Shown piece after piece: positions 1 to 5,889 of a stretch of 5,889 nucleotides of DNA. The notes under the pieces are model-generated. The model searched no databases. It saw only the letters and a list, made by a program, of their open reading frames with translations, and had not been told where the DNA came from. Position numbers and translations under genes: made by a program. The DNA comes from Tardiphaga sp. (GTDB lineage Bacteria > Pseudomonadota > Alphaproteobacteria > Rhizobiales > Xanthobacteraceae): contig JAQGJF010000548.1 in assembly GCA_028290765.1 (NCBI GenBank), positions 1 through 5,889 of the forward strand, given 5' to 3'. The stretch's first letter is position 1, and each line of letters begins with the position of its first letter.

Positions 1-272
1 CGCCGGTCGACGATTCCACGCTGTCGGTCAATCCGGGCAATTATCTGGAGCGGCACCTGCGCCATATCATCGAGGAAATCGAAACCCGCTCGCCGGTCGA
101 ATTGATCGCGAACGGCATCGGTCACGACGTCACGCGCTACTATCGCCGCGCGGTAACGATCGTGGACGCCGAGGAACTCGGCGGCGCCATCACCGAGAAG
201 CTCGCCGAGCTGTTCAGCGAGACCCATGGTGCGCCGCCGGCACCGACCCCGCGGCGCAGGTTGCACTCCTGA
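1..272 (+). CDS. cobT: Cobaltochelatase subunit CobT, C-terminal part (5' end off the window)
   Basis: The frame starting at base 3 runs 89 codons to a TGA at 270-272. It reads as the extreme C-terminus of CobT, with the family signature [22 protein letters not shown], here split as [12 protein letters not shown] followed by [20 protein letters not shown]. CobT is known to work with CobS (an AAA+ ATPase) and CobN in the ATP-dependent, cytoplasmic insertion of cobalt into hydrogenobyrinic acid a,c-diamide, in the aerobic B12 pathway. The visible part belongs to the C-terminal von Willebrand A-like region. The family is usually about 600 residues, so most of the gene lies to the left. The protein ends in a short Pro/Arg-rich tail ([13 protein letters not shown]), which is probably variable. 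The phrase [10 protein letters not shown] has Asn where I recall a hydrophobic residue in other CobT proteins; this is from memory only. The identification is confident because the signature is long and specific. Confidence 0.93.
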   Translation, partial: PVDDSTLSVNPGNYLERHLRHIIEEIETRSPVELIANGIGHDVTRYYRRAVTIVDAEELGGAITEKLAELFSETHGAPPAPTPRRRLHS

Positions 273-275
273 CCC

Positions 276-325
276 GAGCATGATCCGGAGCGTCCAAACC
301 CGGTCTTCCGAAAGAGATCATGCTT
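276..325. repeat. Rhizobiales-type intergenic palindromic repeat
   Basis: An imperfect inverted repeat fills the cobT-esterase gap. The left arm AGCATGATC (277-285) pairs perfectly with GATCATGCT (316-324), and 276/325 add a G-T wobble. An inner stem CGGA (286-289) pairs with TCCG (307-310), leaving AAAGA (311-315) as a one-sided bulge. The core contains AAACCCGGT. From memory, the layout GAGCATGATCCGGA ... TTCCGAAA(A)GATCATGCTC matches a dispersed palindrome frequent between genes in Bradyrhizobium and related genera. The structure is seen directly, while membership of a repeat family is recalled, not searched. It could act as an mRNA hairpin at the end of cobT. Its right arm includes the ATG of the next gene. 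Confidence 0.75.
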
Positions 326-1369
326 CCAGATAAGCGAGCCGCGGAGCTCAATCGCCGTCGCTTTCTGATGATCGCGGCGGCGACTGCGGCGCTTCCGGCT
401 CGCGCGTCTGCCCAGGTGGTCACGGGGCCCACGGCGAAGGCGCCGGTTTCGATCGACGTCGAAGCACGGCCGATTCCTGCCTTCGATACACGTGACCGGT
501 CGCATCTGCGATTCGGTTCGCTGCAATATCGCAGCGGCCTGGTCCTGACCTCGAAGTTTTACGGCTTCGGCGGGCTGTCCGGGTTGCGGCTTGATCCCAA
601 GGGCGAGCGTTTCATCGCCGTCAGCGACAAGGGGACATGGTTCACCGGCAGGATCGTCTACCGGGGCGACATCATGGCCGGCCTGGCCGACGTCGAGGCT
701 GCGCCGATGCTGGGCGCCGACGGCAGACCGATCGCCGGGCGCGGCTGGTATGATACGGAATCGATCGCGCTGGACGGTCCGCTGGTCTATGTCGGCATCG
801 AGCGGGTCAACCAGATTCTTCGGTTCGATTTCGGCAAGGACGGCATACGTTCGCTCGGCCAGGTCGTCCCCACGCCAGCGGGTGTGCGCAAATTGCCCAA
901 CAACAAGGGCCTCGAATCGCTGGTGATGGTGCCCAAGGGGCTGCCGCTCGCCGGCACTTTGATCGCGATCTCGGAGCGCGGCCTGGATGCCGAGGGCAAC
1001 ATTCTGGCATTTCTGATCGGCGGACCGATGCCGGGCCAGTTCAGCATTCGCCGGACCAACGATTTCGATATCAGCGATGCGGTGGTGTTGCCGTCGGGCG
1101 ATCTGCTCGTGCTCGAGCGGAAGTTTTCGCTGCTGTCGGGCATGGTGGTCCGGATCCGGCGGATGTCCCTGAAATCCGTGGCATCGGGCGTCACCATCGA
1201 TGGCTCATCGATCTTCGAAGCCGATCTGGGCTATGAGATCGACAATCTGGAGGGCATCGATGCCCACACGGCCGCGGACGGCAGCATCGTGCTGACGCTG
1301 GTATCGGACGACAATTTTTCCATGATTCAGCGGACGTTGCTGCTGCAGTTCACGCTGATCGACGACTAA
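320..1369 (+). CDS. Tat-exported phytase-like esterase family protein
   Basis: This is a complete 349-residue protein. The N-terminus carries a twin-arginine signal: NRRRFLM at residues 11-17, then an Ala-rich hydrophobic stretch and a likely cleavage site ASA|Q after residue 31. Export of a folded protein to the periplasm is therefore expected. The mature part matches my memory of the 'esterase-like activity of phytase' family (PF13449), thought to form a beta-propeller. Motifs, some recurring like blades, are GLSGLRLDPKG (85-95) with AVSDKG, DTESIAL (145-151), NKGLESLVMVPKG (195-207), DISDAVVLPSGDLLVLER (250-267) and DNLEGIDAH (308-316) followed by LVSDDNFS. Substrate and true activity are unknown, since family membership does not prove phytase or esterase function. 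ATG 320 is chosen because the next Met (residue 17) would destroy the Tat motif, and the frame closes upstream at TGA 281-283. The only Shine-Dalgarno-like sequence is weak (AAAGAGA, 311-317). The gene starts 47 bases after cobT and may be read through from it. Confidence 0.88.
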   Translation: MLPDKRAAELNRRRFLMIAAATAALPARASAQVVTGPTAKAPVSIDVEARPIPAFDTRDRSHLRFGSLQYRSGLVLTSKFYGFGGLSGLRLDPKGERFIAVSDKGTWFTGRIVYRGDIMAGLADVEAAPMLGADGRPIAGRGWYDTESIALDGPLVYVGIERVNQILRFDFGKDGIRSLGQVVPTPAGVRKLPNNKGLESLVMVPKGLPLAGTLIAISERGLDAEGNILAFLIGGPMPGQFSIRRTNDFDISDAVVLPSGDLLVLERKFSLLSGMVVRIRRMSLKSVASGVTIDGSSIFEADLGYEIDNLEGIDAHTAADGSIVLTLVSDDNFSMIQRTLLLQFTLIDD

Positions 1370-1388
1370 CAAGACACTTCAGGGAGAG

Positions 1389-1445
1389 ATGACCAGGGAA
1401 GTGACCGACGCGGTGGTCGAGGCGATCCAGAGCTCGAATGCCTGA
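1389..1445 (+). CDS. Doubtful 18-codon ORF after the esterase gene
   Basis: An ATG at 1389, directly behind purine-rich AGGGAGAG (1381-1388), opens a reading frame for MTREVTDAVVEAIQSSNA and ends at TGA 1443-1445. The ribosome-binding match is good but sits very close to the start. The peptide has no recognisable motif and is too short to judge by composition. It could be a translated tail cistron of the upstream gene, a decayed remnant, or chance. I list it only because this gap has no other gene-like content. Confidence 0.12.
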   Translation: MTREVTDAVVEAIQSSNA

Positions 1446-1467
1446 AGGCTGCCAATCATCTCGGTCT

Positions 1468-1500
1468 GCAGCGACGCGAATGCAAAAGCCGCGTCGCTGC
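1468..1500. terminator. Hairpin between convergent genes, possible bidirectional terminator
   Basis: The arms GCAGCGACGCG (1468-1478) and CGCGTCGCTGC (1490-1500) are perfectly complementary over 11 bp around an 11-base loop. The loop has its own small GC-AAAA-GC stem (1482-1489). It lies about 100 bases after the plus-strand esterase stop and only 6 bases after the minus-strand stop at 1507-1509, which is where a shared terminator for two convergent genes would sit. Neither side has a T-run, so it is not a textbook intrinsic terminator. It may instead stabilise 3' ends or block read-through together with Rho. Confidence 0.6.
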
Positions 1501-1506
1501 GGAGTT

Positions 1507-3063
1507 TCAGTAGACCCGCAAGGTGAGCGCGCCGCCCGGACCCATCAGCAGGCCCCAGGTCTCGCCGGCGCCGACCTCGACTTCTTCGCTGCGCGCTGGG
1601 CCACCGGCCACTTTGAATGAATATTTGTACTTGCCGGGCGGCAGATCGAGCGTCGGACCGTCGGGGGACTTGGCGCCGGCACCGGCGGCTACCTTGATGG
1701 TCTGCTGGTTGATCGTCACCACGGCTGCCGCGGGCAGCGGATTACCGAACAACAGCTTGGCCTGGCCGGGCTTCGACACCATGCCGGCTTTGGCGGCGGC
1801 GGCCTCGTCCCTGACCGTCAGGCTGATGGCGGTCTCGTCATCCTTGCGATCAAGTTTCAGCATCGCGGGTCCGGTCGGGGAGGAGAAGGCAAGCGTCACC
1901 TGGTCGGGCTTGATCACCGCGCCCTCGGCCGCTTCCTTCCAGTCGCGTTTGCCGAGTTCGCGGCGGTAGAAGCCGAGCACGGCCGTAACGTCGGCGGGCA
2001 CGCTGGCGGTCAACTCGCTGCGGAAGGGAGTCTTCGCGACGCCGCTCATGGTATGGCGCGCCGGCACCGGCAGGCTGGACCCGTCGTCGGCTTCCATTTC
2101 CTTTTCGACCGCTGGCGCTGCGCTGTCGGTGCTTTTCGCCGCTACCGAAATCTCCGGTGCCGCGGTCGCCGCGACCTTCTCCGTCACAGGCCTTGCCGGC
2201 GGAGCCTTTGCCGTCACGGGTTCGGCCGCGATTCTCACGACCGCGGTTTCGGTCGGCGCCTTGGCGGCAGTGGCGAGCGTCGCTTCGGCGCGCTTCGCGC
2301 GTTCGCTTTCCGCAGCCAGCATTTCCTCCGGCACGGGCTTGATCTCGACCTTGGTGCGAGCGTCGTCGCCACGTCGCAACGCCAGCAACAGCGGTTTCGA
2401 ATTGACCTTGGTGTAATAGGCGTAGGCGCCGCTCTGGGTCTTGACGTTGGCATAGGCGGCGGCGGCAGGGATCGCGCCGTCCTTTGCCGACCATGGCGAC
2501 CAGCCCCGCGCGCCGAGTTCGGCCTGGTAATAGGCCAGGGCGTCGTCAATCGATGCGGCGGTGAAGCAGTTCAGGAGCGCCAGGTCCGGCTTGTAATCGA
2601 TCTCGACCGCATCCTTGGGAAACGGCAGGTCGGTGGCCAGATAGACGGCGGTGTAGCCGACGGATGTCGCATTGTTCTGGGCCGGGGCGATGGTGACGAA
2701 CACATTCAGCCCTCTTGTGCCCTTTTTCATGTTGATGACCTGCAGCTGCAGATTGCCCGGGCCCGCGCCGCTGAGCGGGCTGTATTCCTGCCAGCCGTCG
2801 GCCGCGAGCAATTTACGGGTCGCGTCCGCAGATTGCGCGACCGGACCCGGGGTTGTGAAACTGGTGGTCGCCGGCATGGCATAGAGTTCCTTGGCGCCGG
2901 GGATGCGCGGCAGGCGGGTGGTGTCGAACAAGGCCTCGTCGGCGGAGGCCGTCGAGCCGCGCGTCAGGTAGCCGCCGCCGACCAGCGCCAGGCACATCAT
3001 TCCGACCAGCGGCCACCGAAGCGTGCGCAGGGCTGTGGTACTGAAAATCCTGGAATGAGGCAT
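1507..3063 (-). CDS. Exported protein of unknown function with three repeated units and a PEGA-like C-terminus
   Basis: I do not recognise this 518-residue protein as a named family. Residues 17-33 are hydrophobic (WPLVGMMCLALVGGGYL) with a possible cleavage site TASA|DE after residue 41, so it is exported or anchored to face the periplasm. There is no lipobox. Three units share a pattern: LPRIP (from residue 51) to GW (91), LPFP (146) to YYQAELGARGW (188), and LPVP (331) to FYRRELGKRDW (375). The L-to-W distances are 40, 42 and 44 residues, and a beta-rich stretch follows each. Residues about 245-330 are an Ala/Lys/Pro/Thr/Glu-rich linker containing PVTAK and PVTEK, probably disordered. The last 85 residues (PLPAAAVVTINQQTIKV, then LPPGKYKYSFKV) look like a PEGA-type beta domain. 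The start at 3063 is preferred over an upstream ATG at 3120 because GGAG lies 9 bases before it and it begins just before the signal sequence. The kinase gene lies upstream on the same strand, separated by 141 bases; a shared role is possible but unproven. Confidence 0.85.
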   Translation of the reverse strand: MPHSRIFSTTALRTLRWPLVGMMCLALVGGGYLTRGSTASADEALFDTTRLPRIPGAKELYAMPATTSFTTPGPVAQSADATRKLLAADGWQEYSPLSGAGPGNLQLQVINMKKGTRGLNVFVTIAPAQNNATSVGYTAVYLATDLPFPKDAVEIDYKPDLALLNCFTAASIDDALAYYQAELGARGWSPWSAKDGAIPAAAAYANVKTQSGAYAYYTKVNSKPLLLALRRGDDARTKVEIKPVPEEMLAAESERAKRAEATLATAAKAPTETAVVRIAAEPVTAKAPPARPVTEKVAATAAPEISVAAKSTDSAAPAVEKEMEADDGSSLPVPARHTMSGVAKTPFRSELTASVPADVTAVLGFYRRELGKRDWKEAAEGAVIKPDQVTLAFSSPTGPAMLKLDRKDDETAISLTVRDEAAAAKAGMVSKPGQAKLLFGNPLPAAAVVTINQQTIKVAAGAGAKSPDGPTLDLPPGKYKYSFKVAGGPARSEEVEVGAGETWGLLMGPGGALTLRVY

Positions 3064-3204
3064 TGTCGGTGTCTCCGGAATGTCGTCGTGACCAATCCCG
3101 GGCATAAGCACCGCGGGCATCGCTGGGAGCTCGCGTCATTGCAAGGCAAGCGTGGGTCGCCGGCGCCGGCCATTCGGTTCAAAGACGCGGCCCGCAACCC
3201 AGGC
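3064..3204. other. Intergenic gap between kinase and repeat protein
   Basis: These 141 bases separate the kinase stop from the preferred start of the downstream gene. They hold a perfect 12-bp palindrome GCCGGCGCCGGC at 3159-3170, which as RNA gives only a 4-bp stem with a 4-base loop. I find no T-run terminator and no convincing -35/-10 pair or GGAAC/CGTT-type stress promoter on the minus strand. Whether the downstream gene has its own promoter cannot be decided from the sequence. Confidence 0.5.
3073..3076 (-). promoter_or_regulatory. Ribosome-binding site that decides the start of the repeat protein
   Basis: On the minus strand GGAG lies 9 bases before the ATG at 3063-3061. The alternative ATG at 3120 would add 19 residues (MPAVLMPGIGHDDIPETPT) ahead of an otherwise normal signal sequence, which supports the inner start. 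Confidence 0.6.
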
Positions 3205-5889
3205 TCAGGACAGGGTCTGAGGCATTTCCGTCGCGTCTTCGAAACTCAGCGCCAGCCGGATCATGTGGGCGAGTTCCGCCTTGCGATAAGGTTTGGCCAG
3301 CAGGAGAGTATGCGGGTCGACCGAGGTGTGCTCGGAATAGCCCGACGTGAACAGCACCTTGAGCGCCGAACGGCGTTTTGCCATTTCGACGGCCAATTGC
3401 CTGCCGTTCATTCGCCCGGGCATGGTGATGTCGGTGAACAGCAGATCGAACGCCGCCCCGGAATCGCTGATGGCGAGGGCTTCGGCCGCGTTGGCGGCGG
3501 AGAGCGTCTTGTAGCCGAGCCCGGTCAGCTGCGTGGTGACATAGGATCGCAGCATGGCATCGTCTTCGACGATCAGGATCGTTTCGTCTCCGCCCTGGTC
3601 GAAGCCGGCGGCCACCGGCGAGGTCAAATCCGCCTCGGCCTCGACTTCGCTCTTGGCTCGCGGCAAATATATCCGGATGGTCGTACCGCGCCCGACGTCG
3701 CTGTAAATCGTGACGTGCCCGCCGGACTGCTTGATGAAGCCGTAGACCATGCTCAGTCCGAGGCCGGTCCCCTTGCCGACCTCCTTTGTGGTGAAGAACG
3801 GGTCGAACACCTTGTCCCGGATCGCTTCCGGGATCCCGCTTCCGGTATCGCCCACCGCGATCATGACGAAGTTGCCGGGTTCGATGCCGCCGACGCGGTT
3901 GGCGAAATTGTAATCGAGAACGACGTTGCATGTCTCCAGCGTCAGTCTGCCGCCCTCGAGCATGGCATCGCGCGCATTGACCGCCAGGTTGACCAGCGCG
4001 GAGCTCAACTGGCCGCGATCGACATAAGTCGGCCAGACGCCGTCCTGCAACACCGACTCGATTTCGATCTGTTCGCCCAGCGTCGGCTGCAGGAGGTTTT
4101 TCAGGTCGATCAGCATCGCGTTGACGTCGGTGTGGTGCGGCTGCAATGGCTGCTTGCGGGCAAACGCCAGAAGGTGGCCGGTCAGCGCCGCGCCGCGATC
4201 GGCCGCCTGGCTGATCAATTTGACGATGGCGGCATTTTGCGGCTGATCGGCGACGGCGTCGCCCAGGATGTCGATCGTTCCGGTGATGACGGTGAGCATG
4301 TTGTTGAAGTCATGGGCGATGCCGCCGGTCAGCTGGCCGATCGATTCCATTTTCTGGGCTTGCCGCAGCTGTTCTTCGGCCGCCTTTTTCTCGGTGAGGT
4401 CCCGCATGAAGGCGTTGGTCACGATATCGCCGTTGCGGTGAAGCGCGGTCATGGCCACTTCGATCTGGATCAGCGAACCGTCGCTTCGAACGGCCTCGAT
4501 CTCGAAGCGGTGACCGGGGCCTCCGCGCGCGGCCTCGGAAATGAATCGCGTATATCCCTTTTGATATTCTTCCCTGTGGTCCGGTGAAAAAATCGTCCTG
4601 GCGAGATCGCGGCCCAGGACCTCGGCGCGCGGCGCGCCGAACATCGCCTCCGCATGGGGACTCCATTCGGTGATCGCGCCGATCCCGTCGATCTGGATAA
4701 AGGCATCGAGCGCCGTGTCGATGATCGCCCTCGCCATCTGTTCGCTTTCGCGCAAGGCCTCCTGGGTCTTCTTGTTCTGGGTAACGTCGTGGTAGACCAT
4801 GACCGCGCCCTGGATCCCTCCCGCTTCACTTCGCACCGGACGGCCGTTGGCGATCAGATGGAATTTGTTGGTCGATCCGAAGGGTTGAATGATGATCTCG
4901 AGATTATCGACCGCTTCACCGCAGAAGGCACGCATGATCGCGGTCCGTTCGGGTGGTAGCGGTGTCACGCCATCGGGATAGAATCGATCGAAGGATCGCG
5001 TGATGTTGAGGTCGCCGACGCCGGAAACCACGCCGAATATCTTGCGTGCCGCGGGATTGGAGATGATGACCTTTCCCTGCGCGTCGACCACCAGAACCGG
5101 ATCCACCATGTTGGTGATGGTGTTGTTCAATACCTCGTCGATGCGGCGCCGCTCTTCGACCTCTTCGTTGAGCGACGTTGCCTTGCGCTGCGCTTCCTCC
5201 GCCATGCGGGTGAATGCCGCGGCCAACGCATCGATCTCGAGGCTGCCGCCGCTCGACAGGGCGATCGTCTCGCCGCGGGAAAATGCCTCGACGGCCTTGG
5301 TGATCTGAACCAGCGGTTTTGTCAGCGAGCGCGCCAGCATCACGGCCACCAGCATCGCGCAGAACACGGCGGCAATGCCGCCGATCAGGGAAGAACTGCT
5401 GACCGCCGTCGGCACCCTCATGAGTATGTCGTAGGGGTTGGCTTCGATCACGGTGACCCGGGGGCCGCCTGCGAGTTCGACGGTTTCCCACCCGATTCCG
5501 AAGCGCCGACCGGTACGATCCTCCATGACCAAAGGCTCGGTGTCCGGCTTGTTCAGGATTTCGGCGAACGCCGGAAAGTCGTCCTGGATGCGCTCACGCC
5601 TGCCGCGTTCGAAGCCGAACTCGCGATTTGGATCCGGGTGCAGGAGATAGTCGCCGGAATCATTCACCAGATAGACCTGGGTGCTTCCAACCACGCTATC
5701 CCGAATGCGGCCGATCGCCGGACGCAGATCGACGTTGATGACCACGATTCCGAACGGCTTGCCGTCGGGGGCGATGATCGAAGCGGCGGTACGAAAGGTC
5801 GGAGTGTGCGGCGTTTCGATGACGCCGGCTTCCCGGTTGAGATCGATCTTCGAGACGAAGACGCCGTTGGCGGGCAGGGCAATCGTCTT
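3205..5889 (-). CDS. Hybrid sensor histidine kinase with receiver domain (N-terminus off the window)
   Basis: The frame is open to the right edge, giving 894 visible residues; the real start lies outside. The order from the N-terminus is: a periplasmic Cache-like sensor (about 5889-5420, with [14 protein letters not shown] and [15 protein letters not shown]), one membrane segment (5406-5335), HAMP (5334-5176), PAS 1 (5148-4771), PAS 2 (4752-4381), HisKA, HATPase and a C-terminal receiver. The phospho-accepting His is in GGIAHDFNN (codon 4312-4314). The ATPase has the N box [10 protein letters not shown] (Asn codon 3976-3978), DTGSGI (3849-3832), FDPFFTTK and GKGTGLGLS (3777-3751). The receiver has the acidic EDD triad, phospho-Asp in FTDITMPG (codon 3430-3432), Thr in LFTSGY and Lys in AKPY. 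All key residues are intact, so it should be active as kinase and phospho-acceptor. An earlier membrane helix is expected beyond the edge. No DNA-binding output domain is present, so the signal probably passes to a separate partner or the receiver tunes the kinase. The ligand is unknown. Confidence 0.95.
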   Translation of the reverse strand, partial: KTIALPANGVFVSKIDLNREAGVIETPHTPTFRTAASIIAPDGKPFGIVVINVDLRPAIGRIRDSVVGSTQVYLVNDSGDYLLHPDPNREFGFERGRRERIQDDFPAFAEILNKPDTEPLVMEDRTGRRFGIGWETVELAGGPRVTVIEANPYDILMRVPTAVSSSSLIGGIAAVFCAMLVAVMLARSLTKPLVQITKAVEAFSRGETIALSSGGSLEIDALAAAFTRMAEEAQRKATSLNEEVEERRRIDEVLNNTITNMVDPVLVVDAQGKVIISNPAARKIFGVVSGVGDLNITRSFDRFYPDGVTPLPPERTAIMRAFCGEAVDNLEIIIQPFGSTNKFHLIANGRPVRSEAGGIQGAVMVYHDVTQNKKTQEALRESEQMARAIIDTALDAFIQIDGIGAITEWSPHAEAMFGAPRAEVLGRDLARTIFSPDHREEYQKGYTRFISEAARGGPGHRFEIEAVRSDGSLIQIEVAMTALHRNGDIVTNAFMRDLTEKKAAEEQLRQAQKMESIGQLTGGIAHDFNNMLTVITGTIDILGDAVADQPQNAAIVKLISQAADRGAALTGHLLAFARKQPLQPHHTDVNAMLIDLKNLLQPTLGEQIEIESVLQDGVWPTYVDRGQLSSALVNLAVNARDAMLEGGRLTLETCNVVLDYNFANRVGGIEPGNFVMIAVGDTGSGIPEAIRDKVFDPFFTTKEVGKGTGLGLSMVYGFIKQSGGHVTIYSDVGRGTTIRIYLPRAKSEVEAEADLTSPVAAGFDQGGDETILIVEDDAMLRSYVTTQLTGLGYKTLSAANAAEALAISDSGAAFDLLFTDITMPGRMNGRQLAVEMAKRRSALKVLFTSGYSEHTSVDPHTLLLAKPYRKAELAHMIRLALSFEDATEMPQTLS

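Noticed and set aside
140..526. A 128-codon minus-strand frame opposite the cobT end and the esterase start
   Set aside because: It overlaps two well-supported plus-strand genes, is rich in Arg and Ser as expected for a shadow of GC-rich coding DNA, and shows no recognisable motif.
2160..2329. Possible tandem DNA repeat in the linker region of the repeat protein
   Set aside because: The protein shows PVTAK and PVTEK and a biased composition, but the underlying bases do not repeat with a regular period, so this is low-complexity linker sequence and not a DNA repeat array.
3064..3120. Longer N-terminus for the repeat protein from the ATG at 3120
   Set aside because: The extra 19 residues precede a normal-looking signal sequence and do not resemble one. 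The inner ATG at 3063 has GGAG at good spacing. The phrase GIGHD in the extension resembles the CobT motif only by chance over a few codons.
2053..4587. An 844-codon open frame on the plus strand, antisense to the repeat protein and the kinase
   Set aside because: Its codons are in exact register with the minus-strand codons of both genes. In that register a stop appears only where the real gene uses TTA, CTA or TCA, which are rare in high-GC genomes. The translation is Arg/Gly/Asp/His/Gln-rich with no domain, while the minus strand has clear kinase motifs throughout.
3205..5745. Taking the GTG at 5745 as the true start of the kinase
   Set aside because: It falls inside the conserved [14 protein letters not shown] stretch of the sensor domain, and the frame continues upstream without a stop to the window edge, so the gene is truncated by the window and not short.
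5664..5882. A 72-codon minus-strand frame at the right edge
   Set aside because: It is out of frame with the kinase. The kinase frame stays open to base 5889 and reads as a sensible Cache-like sensor ([16 protein letters not shown]), so this frame is a shadow.

Overview
The window looks like ordinary chromosomal DNA from a high-GC alphaproteobacterium, most likely Bradyrhizobium, Rhodopseudomonas or a close relative in the Bradyrhizobiaceae/Nitrobacteraceae. The reasons are the codon usage, the aerobic cobaltochelatase gene cobT, the 'HDFNN' type of multi-PAS hybrid histidine kinase, and an intergenic palindrome beginning GAGCATGATCCGGA that resembles a repeat I recall as common in Rhizobiales genomes. 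No search was run, so the taxonomy is inferred from recognition alone.

Layout: (1) 1-272, plus strand: the C-terminal 89 codons of cobT, cut by the left edge. (2) 276-325: a palindromic intergenic repeat. (3) 320-1369, plus strand: a complete Tat-exported protein of the phytase-like esterase family, whose ATG lies inside the right arm of that repeat. (4) 1370-1506: a convergent intergenic gap with a perfect 11-bp hairpin at 1468-1500 and one doubtful 18-codon ORF. (5) 1507-3063, minus strand: an exported protein of unknown function. By eye it contains three copies of one unit of roughly 90-100 residues, an Ala/Lys/Pro/Thr-rich linker, and a C-terminal PEGA-like beta domain. (6) 3064-3204: a 141-bp gap with a 12-bp GC palindrome and no gene. 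(7) 3205-5889, minus strand: a large hybrid sensor histidine kinase (Cache-like sensor, TM, HAMP, PAS, PAS, HisKA, HATPase, REC) whose N-terminus lies beyond the right edge.

The two plus-strand genes and the two minus-strand genes form separate convergent blocks. cobT supplies a subunit for cobalt insertion in aerobic B12 synthesis, and the esterase-like gene downstream has no evident link to that pathway. The kinase and the repeat protein lie on the same strand and could be co-transcribed, but the 141-bp gap makes this uncertain. I see no mobile element, phage gene, CRISPR array, tRNA or rRNA. The most notable points are the triplicated unit in the unknown exported protein and the start codon embedded in a dispersed-type repeat. 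No clearly new multi-gene system is visible.
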